64,000 nt of DNA from Sordaria brevicollis (taxonomy: Eukaryota; Ascomycota; Sordariomycetes; Sordariales; Sordariaceae), in the NCBI GenBank assembly GCA_033439795.1, contig JAUTDP010000002.1, positions 2,790,001 to 2,854,000 on the forward strand. Reading direction: 5' to 3'. Shown here in pieces: positions 22,720 to 34,704 of the stretch. The first letter of the stretch is position 1, and each line of letters opens with the position of its first letter. Below the pieces are notes generated by a model. That model saw nothing but the letters and a program-made list of their open reading frames with translations, searched no databases and was not told the origin of the DNA. A program made the position numbers and the translations under genes.

Positions 22720-22920
22720 CCCCATACACGTCTTCGCCGGATCCCGACATCGTTGGGACAAAGCCAACGAACAAAATGGCTTTCTTCCGTTTGCTTACAT
22801 TCTGCCGGGTCTTTAAGCATGCGGTTGCTATTGCGAACTGCGGGAGAGGTAGACATTCAGTACGGCAAACATCAATACCCATAGACATGCTTCACGATTA
22901 AACAGTGTTCCCCGCGTGCT

Positions 22921-23629
22921 CTACAACACTCGCTTCGCTATCGGCTTCCAGTCCTTGATATCCTTATCAGTTGGCACCAACCAGACAACACCGCCATCCC
23001 AGCCATTTCCCTCGACATCCCCTTCCGGCTCAGACAGCTTGACACCTCCCTCCTCCACAACTTTGGCAATCTCCTTTAGCTTGTCGTCGCCAATCGGCAC
23101 ATCCCCACTGCGGCCCTCTGTTTAGCACACAACATACAACATGAAGCGAGAGAGAAAAATTATGAGCTGACACTTACTACATCAAACTAACGTGCGGGCC
23201 AAACTCCTTCCTCCACCACTCCAGCCACTCTTGCGTCTTCGCCCCGTTCGCATCCTCCTCGGCATTGACTCCTCTCGCTCTCGCCAGCCCGGCAATCTTC
23301 TTGATCCCCTCATCCAACTTGACCTTTGCATAGCATCTCCGGTAGTACGTGTCCTGAGAGTTGATGCCCTCGAACCGGACTTTAACCTCATCAGCGGACG
23401 GCCACGGGATGGAGTCGAGCCATCGTTGGGGATCGTCGCCGTAGAGATCCGGGGAGATGCCGGAGCTGAGAGTCATATGGGGAGCAAAGAACTCAGGTGT
23501 CAGGCGTGAGTCAGCAGCGCCAGCCTCGGAGGGAAAGTCGGACGGTAGGCGTTGAGAGATGAGGAAGGCGAGGATGGGGTAGAGGGGGTGAGAGGGTGGA
23601 GGGGTTAGCCAAAGAGAGGAGCCGGGCAT
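22921..23629 (-). CDS. 2',3'-cyclic-nucleotide 3'-phosphodiesterase (Cpd1-like, 2H family)
   Basis: 212-aa enzyme expected to hydrolyse ADP-ribose 1'',2''-cyclic phosphate left by tRNA splicing. Exons 23629-23178 and 23107-22921; intron 23108-23177 (GTAAGT..GCCGCAG) joins HVSLM to YGDVP. Both catalytic H-x-(T/S)-x motifs are visible: HMTLSSG near residue 51 and HVSLMYG near residue 147, about 95 residues apart as in the family. It opens with 'SLWLTPPPSHPLYPIL', a usual Cpd1 N-terminus. Size is close to yeast Cpd1 (239 aa). Confidence 0.85.
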
Positions 23630-23858
23630 CTTGAAAGGGCAATACGAGGACTATTGAAATGGATTTGCTGGTTCTCGTTATCTTGTAATGTTTCGGAAAC
23701 GGTGGTGATTTTGTAATGTCTGATTCGAACGGCGCGGATGGTGATGATTCGGATGAAGATGTTTTGGAGAAGGAGCAAAGCTAAACGCTTGTGAACGATG
23801 ACGGCTGGATCTCCGTTGATCTTGGCAAAAGTGGGGAAATCTTGTGTTGCATCGCAAG

Positions 23859-23871
23859 CTAACCCTAACCC
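23859..23871 (+). promoter_or_regulatory. Telomere-like (CCCTAA) box upstream of the phosphodiesterase gene
   Basis: CTAACCCTAACCC, two telomeric-type units, 230 bp upstream of the minus-strand start at 23629. Too short to be a chromosome end; such boxes occur in some promoters. Function here is inference. Confidence 0.3.
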
Positions 23872-24345
23872 ATGAACTCACAAGGATGGTTTGTTGACAT
23901 TGCGATCTTACCCCTAACACTCCCTTCGCAAACATGGATCATCGCTCCAGACGCACATGGAAACAAGGGCGGTCGTGGCAGAGTCATCAAGGTTCATCGA
24001 CGAAGCATTGAACTCACTCTCACCTCACGAGACAACGACCGACCTCTCGTCTGAGCCTCTGCCACCCTTTGAGAGAGGCCCCGAGAATGACGTGGACAAT
24101 GCGCATCTCCCTTGATTCTACGGCACAATTACTAAAACTGGCCCTTCAAAGGAGTTGTGTGCGTGAGCTAGCATGGCCTTGTACGGCAGGCTTCCAGAAA
24201 CTATTTGACACAAAGGAGCTTTGCAAACCTGCATTATTCTCCCTTGTCAAAGGCGGCAAGCCGGCAACCATGGGCTAACAGCCCTACTGTTCAGTCGGAT
24301 CGATAGGACGATGGCTTCTAGAAGCATTGTTCCTTACTCATATAT

Positions 24346-25560
24346 GTGACTGCAGCTTATTTCAATATCCGTTGCACTGATTTGATCTGTTCACCATTTA
24401 CCCAACACATTCACTCACTCATCGCAAGAAAACATTGTAAGATGATCTGGTCCAGAAATGAATCACTAACTCATCTTGCTTGGGACGAATTGTCAGAGAC
24501 GTTGGACAACGTACTGCACCAACCAAGCAAGATACCTCTACATATGAAAATATTCTCCGGCCGACATAGAAACCTGACGGGGCATAGAAGAAAGATACCT
24601 CACTTCCTTAGAGGCACATTCCGAACCAAATTCTCACCTCCTCTGTCCACTTCAAGGTTAAGCCCCATGTCTACTGACAGCAGAAAAAACCAACCACCTC
24701 TCCCTACATGTACCCCGCCACCAAGTGCAACATTTGCACCCAAAGAAGTGGCTAAGTCATCACCCGAGACATTACCTAAACGCCCACAGATTCCCTGCAA
24801 CTGCCCTCGCAAGGACAAGTGTTCCCTCCGCTGCTACGCCCGTCTTCCAACTCTTCGCGGTCCTCCCTCCGCCCCCATCTCCTCCGGCAACCAGGCCCGC
24901 CTCGAGAAACACGTCCGGGACACATTCAACCATCTACACTCCATCTTTCTGGACACCATAACTCCTACATCATGTTTTCGCAAAAGCCCAGGGTCACTTT
25001 CCCTCTCCACGTCTTCCGCGGACACCACCACCAATTACAACTACACCAACAACATTTACCTAATGAACCCCGCCTCACCAACCCTCAGCCCCTCCGTAAG
25101 GGAAGCCCAAAAGACCCTCATCCTCAAAGAAGCCCGCTTCATCCTCTCGCGCGCCCGCTCCATCAACCAAGATCTCAACTCGTTCTCCTCTAACGATCCC
25201 GTAACGGGTAAACCGCAATCAGTTCCCCTTGTGGACGGGTTCGCAAGAAGTTTTGTGGTGTTGGTAACTGATCACGAATTCCTTTTGACGTTTTTGGCGC
25301 CGCATTATAATGAGAGCTGGGCGGCGGGTGGGGATGGGGAAGGGGAAGGGGAAGATAACCTGAGAAAGTTAATGGCGGAGTTTGTGGGGGAGGTTACGGA
25401 GGCGGAAAAGAAGTTGAAGAGGTTGATTGGGGTTGTTTCGACGTTGCCGATGGTGCCAGTGGAGGTGAAGGGGCAGGAGGGGGAGGGGCAAGAAGAAAAG
25501 GGGGTGAGGGAGGGGATGGGGCAGTTGATGCTGGAAGGGAAGGAGAACATGAAGAAGTAA
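24346..25560 (+). CDS. Hypothetical protein, Cys-pair motif
   Basis: Open frame of up to 404 aa; the true start may be a later Met (24451 or 24667), since the first ~100 residues look poorly conserved. A cysteine-rich patch 'CNCPRKDKCSLRCYARL' lies near residue 149. A helical region (residues ~250-380) contains 'VREAQKTLILKEARFILSRA' and 'AEFVGEVTEAEKKLKRLIGV', with an acidic GEGEGE insert, and the end is Glu/Gly-rich. I do not recognise a family. Frame length and helix-like composition support coding. Confidence 0.45.
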   Translation: MTAAYFNIRCTDLICSPFTQHIHSLIARKHCKMIWSRNESLTHLAWDELSETLDNVLHQPSKIPLHMKIFSGRHRNLTGHRRKIPHFLRGTFRTKFSPPLSTSRLSPMSTDSRKNQPPLPTCTPPPSATFAPKEVAKSSPETLPKRPQIPCNCPRKDKCSLRCYARLPTLRGPPSAPISSGNQARLEKHVRDTFNHLHSIFLDTITPTSCFRKSPGSLSLSTSSADTTTNYNYTNNIYLMNPASPTLSPSVREAQKTLILKEARFILSRARSINQDLNSFSSNDPVTGKPQSVPLVDGFARSFVVLVTDHEFLLTFLAPHYNESWAAGGDGEGEGEDNLRKLMAEFVGEVTEAEKKLKRLIGVVSTLPMVPVEVKGQEGEGQEEKGVREGMGQLMLEGKENMKK

Positions 25561-27174
25561 GAGGAAGGTGAACTTAATGGCGGACTCGGAGGGAGGTTGG
25601 GGATCAATGGCTGGGAAGCGAATCATGTTTACGGGGATAACAACATGAAAACCCAGGGGCATAGAAGGTGGAGGGCACCTCATGGTACGGGAAGTACGTT
25701 GTCGGGCACTGAGCTGCGAGGCGATGCCCATATTATTAACAGAGGCTTACGACATAGCACAGATGCTCAAGGGCATCACCTTGACGACCAATAACAAAGT
25801 CATGAGATAGAAAGTATTATAGAGACAATTCAAAGTTTTTCTGATTAAATACCACCGTCTTGGTAGCCGAATCCCAACTTCACACCATGCGCCGTGTTCC
25901 CCTTGTCTGAACCTTGCTCATGCGGCCGCCATGCTCCTATCCATAACCGTCCTGCTGAGTCTATACAATACTTGAGAAAACCCTTTCCAACGCCAACCCT
26001 TATGCTCCCAAGTCTTGTGACCATGTCCGTCTGTTGTAATATGACCAAACTCCAGGATAGATGAAAGGGGGGACAGGAACTTCCATATCCATACCCACAA
26101 ATGGCGAAGGAAATGTTTATACAGGAAGATGTCCAGCATCCCATGGGTGTTGATAAACACATGCTTTGTAATCCGAGAGTAGGTAAATACCACCATACCA
26201 ACTGGAAAACTCGGGTTCCCATCCGCTCTCCCATAGAAGCCAGTGAGGGCCAGACCAGTAGTTGGGTCGGTGGCGGTGACGACCAGCGAATCCCTCCTGT
26301 TGTACGTCTGTTTTTCTCCTCTTTTTTTTCGCCCATCTTCTCTTTTGTTTATCCGTGTCAAGCGTGTTGGATGGCTGGGCACGGAGCTCGGCGCTCGCAA
26401 GCATGCAAACCAGGCTCGGTCCGGTCCGGAGCAACGGCCCAGCAGGACGCAAAGAGACTGCCGGCTGCCACCATGTTGAGAGCCGCAGCCGGAGCCGAGT
26501 TCTTAGACTCAGTGAACCATCAGGCAATGACATGGCCTGGTGGCTCTTGAATCGAAGCTTATGTGGAGTGGGAGCTCCAGCTCTGGCTGGCAAGTTTCAA
26601 ACGTCGCGACAGTCCAGATACCACCATGGTTGTGGTGAGGCGGACATGGGTTGCTCGCCGTCTTCGAGCCGAACTTTTTGTGCTGGGCCTCCTCTTGGGG
26701 AGCGCATAGGCGGTGTGCGAGAGACGCTCAGCGTTCCACTTCTCCCGTCCTCCTGTCGACCGCGACGCGCTCTGGGGAATTCAGAAGGGGAAAACAGATG
26801 CGTGTCTCGAAACAAGAGCGGCCCTCGGCGGCTTCCATGTCGATCAGCTGACAGTGACTCATGACATCAAAGCCAAAGTTACGTTTGACCCAATCACTAT
26901 ATGCGTATTTGGAACGCAGATATACGCAAGATTTTGCGGATGACCGCCGGGCGGAGAAAGTTGACTGACAAATGATGGCCCTCTTCTTCTTCTTCTTCTT
27001 CTTCTTTTGGTCAGAACTGGATGGCGGGGAGAGCGAGCCCGCGAGTTTCAAGAAAGGGGGATGGAGTGTCTGTCGCCGTGAGGCGACATTTTGGTTGCGA
27101 GCTAAAGGCTCAGGTAATACATGTATATCGTGCCTTATTCCCTCGGATCAAAATGTTTCCGCATGAACATCGGC
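25561..27174. other. Intergenic region with CTT microsatellite
   Basis: Three minus-strand frames overlap between 25845 and 26593 without a recognisable domain or clear splice structure. A (CTT)n run lies at about 26983-27007. I support no gene here. Confidence 0.4.
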
Positions 27175-27522
27175 TCAAGGGACAGCAGCCCAGAGAGTCG
27201 GCAATACCAAGGACAAACACCCCGACGACGGGAACGAGGTTGAGAAGTATGGAGAGAATGATCTGATCCCAGTCGAGGGAACTTTCTTTGGTTCTGCCGC
27301 TCGTACGTAGGCGTACGGATACATGTAGGAGCCGGGGTTGTTCGAGGTTCGTTTCAATGAGCTGATCCTTGGACGAGGTCCCGCGTGTCGATGAGAAAGG
27401 GAAGATGAAGAAAGCATAGAAGATGATGGAGGGATGACCCAGTTATCCCAATCGATATCGCCACTGCTGAGGTCGATCTTGTCGGGTGTTTGTACAGGTG
27501 GAGCTCTTCCGTTGTCTGACAT
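27175..27522 (-). CDS. Small hypothetical protein
   Basis: 115-aa frame beginning MSDNGRAPPVQTPDK. The middle is Ser/Arg/Pro-rich. An alternative frame near the 3' end (about 27190-27270) encodes a strongly hydrophobic run (LDWDQIILSILLNLVPVVGV), so the real protein may be spliced into that frame and end in a membrane helix. No family recognised. Confidence 0.3.
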   Translation of the reverse strand: MSDNGRAPPVQTPDKIDLSSGDIDWDNWVIPPSSSMLSSSSLSHRHAGPRPRISSLKRTSNNPGSYMYPYAYVRAAEPKKVPSTGIRSFSPYFSTSFPSSGCLSLVLPTLWAAVP

Positions 27523-27622
27523 GGGACTCTGCAGTGCTGTTGTTGCGTTCAGGTTCTTCTCAAGAAACCGGAAAGGAGTGTCCGTGTCAAGCTCCAGTTA
27601 CTATGATGAGAGGATCGGAAGC

Positions 27623-29178
27623 TTAGCGGCTTGACTGCTCCTTTCTGGTCGTCAGGAATGACCATTTCTTGAAGAGTGATCTACTCCGCCACCACTTTGC
27701 TTTGCCGCCGTCGAGCTCTGGCTGGTCTTGCTGGCTGTAGTTTTGGTTTTTGACAACGATAACCTTGCTCACCCTGCTGGCAGGTACACGAAGAGGAATG
27801 GCAGGAGGGGGTAGTTCGAACGAGTCCTGCGAAATGGGAATGCTCATGATGCTTGTCGAGATACTGTCTCGTCTTGGGTACCGTGTCTCTTGCGGGCGTC
27901 CCTCGTTGACCGCGACAACTTCAGAGTACGTCAGTGGGCTTGGGGGCTTGCTTGTGGTCAGATCAAAGTCAGAATCTTCGAATGGGTTCTTGTCCTCCTC
28001 TCCCAACTCAACCGAGGGTGCATCGCCTGGCAAAGTTGAGCCAAGGGCACTAGGACTGGACGAGGGAGGAAGAACGCGTTGGCTCGTCCGAGGAGTCCAA
28101 GCGTCGTAGCCGGTGCGGTTTTGGGAATCAGAAATAGCCGCGCGCTGAAGAAGGAAGGCTTCACGGGTGTTGATTGTGGTAGAAGACCCCACCACAAGAG
28201 AAACACAGGAGTCGTCCGAGTCCAAGGCAGCGTATGTCTGGCGGGGCGCAGGCAGCCGGCACTTTTCTGTGGCTCTCGCTTTGTCAGGCGAGCAGTCGCT
28301 GCTTTGAAGCCAGCCGCACGACGACAAGTATCTTGTGTTGGACCCGTACGAGCTGGCACTTTGGAAGTAAATGTTGTCTTGGTTTACCCCAAGAAACTGT
28401 AGGGGTCTTGAGAAGTTAATGACCGGCGACTCATCTGATGAGAAGGGGTTGAGGCTGCGGATCAGAGCAGCCTCCTTGGCAGCAGTGTCTTCCACTTCGC
28501 TATTCTTGTCATCCTCGAGGGCTCTGGTGTCAACGAGGAGAGGTTCCTTGTCGTTGAGCGTAGTAGGTGCTACAAAAGTGAGAAATGTGTCAGTGTCCTG
28601 TGCCTCCAAAGGGCGATTCTGCCAGTATGGGTTAGATGAGAGTAAAACTTACGCATTTTTTCGAATATCGCTGATTGTGGTTGTTCTGAGGTAGGCGGGG
28701 TTCCTGTGACCTTCACTTCACGTCTGGCTTGGACACCCTGACTGGTTGGGCGGGAGGAAGAGTGGCTCTGGCGGGAAACGTTGAGAAAGGCAACGGGAGG
28801 CCCCCACATGCTGGAAGAAGGGCTACTTGCGCGTGACGCGGGACGCGATGACTCGCTCTGAACGTCAAACTGAGTAGCGCCCTCTGGTATTTCAGATTGT
28901 TCCTCAGGTGTATTGACGTCTTCGGTAACCCCGTCCTTGAGAAAAGGAGAAGGACATTGGTATCGAGAAGAGCCACGAATCTGACTTGTAGGTCTGCTTC
29001 CGAAAGGAGATGGAAAAAGTACTTTGGTCAGCCTGTGAAGCTGACGGGAAAACCGTACCTTTTCCCGCTTCCCTGATGAGCGCTGCTTAGGATGAGTGTC
29101 AGACGTCGTGGCCATTCTTTCTTGGTGACTGCCGTGATCTTGCAACCAGCTCGAGCTAGGAGCAATAGCAGCAGCCAT
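27623..29178 (-). CDS. Hypothetical Ser/Pro-rich protein
   Basis: Two exons: 29178 to about 28675, then about 28570 to 27623. The donor is GTAAGT directly after codons for IFEKM, and the acceptor is TTTTGTAG. The product is about 480 aa, rich in Ser, Pro and Arg, largely disordered, with a basic C-terminus 'KAKWWRSRSLFKKWSFLTTR'. The start is taken at MAAAIAPSSSWL; an upstream in-frame Met at 29457 would add a hydrophobic leader encoded in what looks like 5' UTR. No domain recognised. Confidence 0.5.
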
Positions 29179-31173
29179 GGTGGATGAAGCGGGGAATAAA
29201 GTTGAAGTGAAGGTCTCTAGGTGTTCTAAGACTGAAGATGAGCCCTCTACTTGAAGCAAGGTGTAAGTTTTGGACTTGGAAGCGATGATGAAAGGTGGTG
29301 GGGAGGAAGATGGAACGGAAAATAATGAGATAAAAAATCGTGTGGGAAAATACAGGGTTAAAAAAAGACCCGTCGGCCACCTGGTGGTGGCAGCAGAGGC
29401 AGGAGTGATTGCAGCGTGAAATGTAATTAACGCAAGCCGTAAAATACAAAACTGCATCCAGACACGTCCGCTGCGGGATGGTCAAGTTCAGACGTCGACG
29501 GCGTACCTGCATATGCCCTCAGGTACAAAGCTCAAATCAGGCCACAGCCCAGGGGCACACACATGAACATCTGTCAACGGGTTGAGCTTCAAGCCAGCAC
29601 CATGTGCTATTCAACTTGGAGGACGAGTTTCTGAGAGCGGACAGCCTCTGAAGCTTGTCCGCCCGGGGTCTTGTAGGTACCCGAGACGCACTTCATGATG
29701 CTGAAGCAGATATTCAAGTAAGATTGACGTAGAAACGCAATGCTTGCCTGGCCTGCCTTACATGAAGCTTTCTGGTACATGGTACCTTTATGCACGTTGG
29801 TGATAATTCCATCATCACCTTTGGTTGGTTCCGAGCAATTCTCTTGCGCCGTGCAGAGCCTCAGTTTCCGCCGCCATTTCCAGTCTCGGTTTTCATCACA
29901 GTCGTCAGGGTCGGTACGAACAAGAATTCAACTTCCAATCCTTTCTCTTGGAAAACCTCAGATTGTGGGCAATGAGTGACTCCCGGCTAGTGGAAGGCAA
30001 CTACGGGAGGCGTGCCTTCCGGTTTAGATGGATCACACGGCGCTGAAATGACGATAAGATGATTGAGAGAGCGGTTAAAGATGGAAGGCGCAACCCGTAG
30101 ATACATTCAATTTCCTTTGCCCCATAAATTCTTCCGAACCGGAGTTTACCATTTTCGTCGCTTGCAATCCGGTCAGTACGTCACTCCACTGCCTCGACCG
30201 TTCATGTGAACAACATGTGCCGGAATGTCTTCCCTCAAAACTCATTCAGCTCTGATCTAGCATCTGTTATTCTTTGGATTTTATCCTCAACTGTTTTGAT
30301 TCCGTAGAGACGTGCCAACGCTACGAGACTGGCTGCGAATATTGGTTGTTCAGTTACCCGCCATGTGGCAAAAAAGCACAGCAGTATGCCCAGGGGCAGT
30401 CAAAACAACATGTGTCAAAAAAACGTGTCTACTCTGTTGACCTTGAGCTGCAGGCGTTGATATGTACAGAACAGAGCCTTTGTTGTGCTTGAAGAAGGGC
30501 GGATTTGGCGCTTTTCCAATTTTCTATCAGACCTTGAACTTCTATGCTACGACATGTGACTGGAAGTGAAATCAGAAGTGCTCGATCCATGTTCATTTCG
30601 TGAATAATGAGGTCGTCATTTCTTATACAAAATCATGGTGAAGATCAGCTCAGCCCTATGTTCCTGCAGGACACTCGCAGATCTTATGCAGACTCCAGGT
30701 TGTTCAGAATGGTGAAGAAGCTTATTGGGACAGGGCGCTTCAACTTGAGAGTTCTCCGTCATTTCTTAAAGCGAAAGACCCGACGACTTTGTGCTTCCAC
30801 GAGAGAGACGTGAACAGGTTGAGCCGAAGTGATGTACAAGCTCGACAAGGAAGCCCAGGCATCCAAATTGGGAAGGATCCAGGATGATAATTCCAGGGCG
30901 GCTTCCCGCAAGAGCGGAATTTGGAGTTCAACGGCCCGCGGGGGTGGAAACCGCTGTGCCGGCCAATGTGGGGTAAAGTGCGGAGGAAGTTGAGCGGGGC
31001 GGGCGGCTTGCGTCGGATGTGACCCTAGGGTACACCCGGAATTGGTGACGGGCTGGCGATCATCCATCACTCAGTCACTCTCACTCGATAGTTGGGAAGC
31101 TTATCATGACTTTGTAAGCTTCGTTTCCTGTTGGAGTGAAGACTGACACATCCGATCCAGAGACTTCACGACA
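29179..31173. other. Intergenic region between divergent genes
   Basis: About 2 kb without a supported gene. The last 200 bp is the fumarylacetoacetase promoter and leader. Confidence 0.5.
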
Positions 31174-32532
31174 ATGGCTCGTTCATGGCTTGACATCGAC
31201 CCCTCTAGCGACTTCTCGCTGGCCAACATCCCCTTTGGCATCATCAGCACTCCCGATGACCCTTCTCCCCATGTCGGCATAGCTATCGGCACCTACGTTC
31301 TCGACCTCAAAATACTGGCTTCTCAGATCGGCGCAGAGAACCTATTGCCGGATGCCGCGCAATCACAAACAGACGTCTTTGCACAGCCTACACTCAACGC
31401 CTTCGCAGAGCTGGGAAGACCTGTCCACCGTCATGTCCGAAGCCAAATCCAGCATCTTCTCTCCAAAGACACAACACGCCCAGAACTCCTGAAGAACAAT
31501 GTCGAGCTTCGAGAAAAGGCACTCGTGCCTCAACAAAGGGTCCAGATGCACCTTCCAATGTCCATCGGCGATTATACCGACTTTTACGCCGGCTACCACC
31601 ATGCCTACGCCGTAGGTGTCATGTTTCGCGGTCCACAAAACGCCCTGCAGCCCAACTACACGCACTTGCCTGTTGGCTACCACGGAAGAGCCTCCAGCAT
31701 CGTCGTGTCAGGGACACCAGTGCGTCGCCCCGTCGGCCAGATCCTGCTGGATCCTAAAGCAGAGCCCAAGCAGCCAACCGTGGCATCCAGCCGGAGGCTA
31801 GACATTGAACTCGAGCTGGGCTGCTTCATCACCAAATCAAACGCTTTGGGTCAGCCAGTCAGCATTGGCGAGGCTGAAGAGCACGTATTTGGCTACGTTC
31901 TCCTGAACGATTGGAGCGCGAGAGATATCCAAACGTGGGAGTACGTCCCGCTGGGCCCCTTCAATGGCAAGAACTTTGCCACGACCATCAGCCCCTGGGT
32001 TGTCCTTGCGGATGCGCTTGAGCCGTTCAGGGTCAAGGGTATTGAGAACTCAACGCCGGTGCAGGAATACCTGAAGGAAAAGAAGGAGGAAACCGTCTAT
32101 GATATCCAACTGGAGGTAGACCTGACGAGTAAGTCCACCCATCGCAAACCGCTCTTTGACATGGCACCGGTCGCTAACTACCAGCCGCGCTTCTCAGCTC
32201 CGGAAGGCAATACAACCACTATTACCAAGACTAGCGGAAAGAACCTGATGTGGTCGTTCCCTCAAATGATTGCCCATCATACACTCGGAGGATGTCCGCT
32301 TCGATCGGGCGACCTCTTGGGGTCGGGAACCATCAGTGGCCCGGTACCTGAACAAAGTGGCAGCTTGCTCGAGTTAAGTGAGGGCGGCAAGCGGGAAATC
32401 CAGCTAAATGGCGGTACTGAGAGTCGGACGTTCCTTAAGGATGGAGATACCGTTACGCTTCGTGGTTTCTGTGTAGGAAAAGAGGGCGAAAGAGTTGGCT
32501 TCGGCGAGTGTACCGGACGGGTGCAGGGCTAG
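31174..32532 (+). CDS. fahA: Fumarylacetoacetase (tyrosine/phenylalanine catabolism)
   Basis: Hydrolyses fumarylacetoacetate to fumarate and acetoacetate, the last step of Phe/Tyr and homogentisate breakdown in the cytosol. 429 aa once the intron 32129-32197 is removed. The N-terminal domain is followed by the FAH catalytic fold. Visible active-site groups, by comparison with the human enzyme: metal ligands D in 'IGDYTDFYAG', the E-x-E pair in 'RRLDIELELGCF', D in 'LLNDWSARDIQ'; catalytic His in 'GYHHAYAVG'; substrate residues in 'EYVPLGPFNGK'. 'LLGSGTISGP' is conserved. In A. nidulans the neighbours are homogentisate dioxygenase and maleylacetoacetate isomerase; here they are absent and a transposon lies 0.4 kb downstream. 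Confidence 0.96.
   Translation: MARSWLDIDPSSDFSLANIPFGIISTPDDPSPHVGIAIGTYVLDLKILASQIGAENLLPDAAQSQTDVFAQPTLNAFAELGRPVHRHVRSQIQHLLSKDTTRPELLKNNVELREKALVPQQRVQMHLPMSIGDYTDFYAGYHHAYAVGVMFRGPQNALQPNYTHLPVGYHGRASSIVVSGTPVRRPVGQILLDPKAEPKQPTVASSRRLDIELELGCFITKSNALGQPVSIGEAEEHVFGYVLLNDWSARDIQTWEYVPLGPFNGKNFATTISPWVVLADALEPFRVKGIENSTPVQEYLKEKKEETVYDIQLEVDLTSKSTHRKPLFDMAPVANYQPRFSAPEGNTTTITKTSGKNLMWSFPQMIAHHTLGGCPLRSGDLLGSGTISGPVPEQSGSLLELSEGGKREIQLNGGTESRTFLKDGDTVTLRGFCVGKEGERVGFGECTGRVQG
32129..32197 (+). other. 69-nt in-frame, stop-free intron in fahA
   Basis: Starts GTAAGT, has GCTAAC 23 nt before the end and finishes TTCTCAG. It is 23 codons long without a stop. Removal gives DLTTPEGNTTTITKTSG, without the extra residues that have no counterpart in other FAH proteins. 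Confidence 0.9.
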
Positions 32533-32949
32533 ACGTCGCAAGGACGCCCGAGTCGTGTCGAGATTTGGAAATGTACGTCAAGCGGTAAACATCGGAGCTA
32601 AACTTGGTCAAGGTAACTGTTAGATAGCCCTAGCTCAGCGTGTCAGCCCAGTTTGATCCCTTCGAGGTTGAAAAGCAATAAAAGTGCCGAATTGGTAATG
32701 CCCATCGAATGTTTCAACTAGGTATCCAAAATGGTCAAGACTTTATTCCTGTTTCATTTACCGGCGGAACCTTGTCTTTTGAATTGGTCGGTGCCGAGCC
32801 TGTCCCGGACATTATTAAAATCTCTTCTCCGGGCAAGTGTCAAGAGCCGGGGACCTGGACAAGTTTAAACAGGGCGGGGCGGAGATATTTGGAGGAGCAT
32901 GTCCCCACCTGTTCCCCGCTAGACCACGCAGTTTTTGAAGACTTTATCA

Positions 32950-33005
32950 CTGTGTGTTGAAATCGAGGTGTCAGTCCCCACTTTGCACGGGCACCCCCCT
33001 TTACA
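32950..33005 (+). repeat. Left terminal inverted repeat of the transposon
   Basis: 56 bp, CTGTGTGTTGAAATCGAGGT onward, containing CCCCACTTTGCACGGGCACC. Matches the complement of 37350-37405 except for one T/A change. Confidence 0.95.
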
Positions 33006-33126
33006 CAACACCACATCAAAACAGACATCGTGAATCGTAAAAGTTGAATATCTCCGCGGTTTTACTGCCAAATCTGCTGGTTTTGGTCGGATTTTGAAGC
33101 TCTCGCGATGTATAATCGGTATAGCC

Positions 33127-34248
33127 ATGAGAACACGCAGTAATAAGAGGCAGCGCCAAAGTATCTACATGATGCTGACGGCTGGCGAGCATCCACGTCA
33201 AATCGCGCAATCCGTTGGCATGAGCGAGCGCCAAATCTGGAGGTTAAAACGAAACTTCGATACCACCGGCAAATTATACCCCCAGAGTAACTCGAAATAT
33301 AACGCAATAATATTGACGCCAGCGGTCATGGAGGTGAGCAATGGCTGTAGACTTTGAGTACCCTGGTATGGTATCTAACTGTTGGTCGTACAGGAAGTTC
33401 TCGAGCTCCTTCGCCACAAGCCCGATTTATACCTCGATGAGATACAGTACTATCTGGCCACTGAAATGGACATACATGTATCAACGAGCGCCATATCAAA
33501 GCAATTGAAGGCTTCTGAATGGACCAACAAGAGGATGGCGCACAAGGCTTCCCAGCGCAGCGAGCCATTGCGGTTAGACTGGTTGAGGAAGGTTTCCACG
33601 TTTTCAGCAGAGATGTACGTGTTCTGTGACGAGTCTGGTGTTGATAAGAGGGACGGTGCTCGTCGTACTGGATGGGCACCAAAGGGTATGGCACCAGTTG
33701 CAGAGAGTGCGCTCACCAGGGGGAAACGGTTCCATCTATTGCCAGCAATAACTGTGGATGGCCTCATCGACGTGTTGTGTTATAAGGGAGCAACAGATAC
33801 GACCGGTTTTATTGCTTGGTTGGAGGAGGAGGTGTTGCCTAAGATGAACCCGTTCCCTGGTCGTTATAGTATATTGGTGATGGATAACGCATCATGGCAC
33901 AAGGACCCCGCCATCAAGACCGCATGCGACAACAGAGGTGTGCTGTTATGGTTCTTGCCGCCATATTCACCAGACTTCAACCCCATCGAGGCATACTTCA
34001 GTGATGTGAAGGCCTGTATACGACGGCAATACCAACACGCTGGCGGTGATACGCTGAGCAATGAAGAGTTTAAGGCGTTCTTGGAGGGGGTTGCGAGGGA
34101 GGTAGGGCAGCGGGTCGATGCCATACGCGGGCACTACCGCCAGGCAAACGTGCCATTCCGTGACGACGTCGATAACCGTGAAAAAGACTACGTTGCGTTG
34201 TATGGGGACCAGCTGCACGAGTTGACAACGACGGGAACAGTCGCATAA
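33127..34248 (+). CDS. IS630/Tc1-mariner DD34E transposase
   Basis: 353 aa from exons 33127-33333 and 33394-34248; intron 33334-33393 (GTGAGC, branch CTAAC, acceptor TACAG). A Met at 33094 would add 11 residues. The N-terminus is a helix-turn-helix ('PRQIAQSVGMSERQIWRLKR') for binding the inverted repeats. The catalytic triad is clear: D in 'MYVFCDESGVDKR', D in 'YSILVMDNASWHKD', E in 'FNPIEAYFSDVK', with 34 residues between the last two (DD34E). 'PPYSPDFNPIE' is the family signature. The frame is intact, so it may be active. It cuts and pastes the element in the nucleus. Confidence 0.93.
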
Positions 34249-34704
34249 GGATGTTGTTTTGTATGGTAGATGTACTGTTTTGAACATGCTCAAAGTCGAC
34301 CGTTGTCGAGTTACGAAAAAAAAAACCCGCAAGGTGTAAGATGTACCAGACGTGCCAAAAGTGCCAAATCTGCCATCAGAAGTGTAAAAGTATTATTATC
34401 TGTAATAATAGATCGAAGTGTAGAATCCCCCTCTTGTGTAAAAAAATCCCTCAAAGCTCGTCATCATCATCAGCCTCAGTCGCAGTCTCGTCGTCGTCGT
34501 AGTCGGTACGCGGGCCATCATCCGGATTGGTCTCCTCATCATCGTTGATGAAGCTGGTATAGATGGTGTCGTCGTCATCTTCTTGTTCTTGATCGTCGTT
34601 CTGTTCGATGGGGGGTGGGCCGCGGTGGTTATGAACGTCTTGCCAAAGCGAGTCTTGGGGGATGGACGAGTCTGGTGAACACGGCTGTTAGCAAATGCTA
34701 TAGA

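Noticed and set aside
23859..23871. Chromosome end or internal telomere
   Set aside because: Only two CCCTAA units with ordinary genes on both sides.
25845..26593. Three overlapping minus-strand frames of about 160 aa
   Set aside because: They overlap one another in different frames, show no domain and no convincing splice plan.
34451..34672. Acidic C-terminal exon of the accessory gene
   Set aside because: Attractive composition, but with the best splice junction it is out of frame, so it was not added to the CDS and is reported only as a question.
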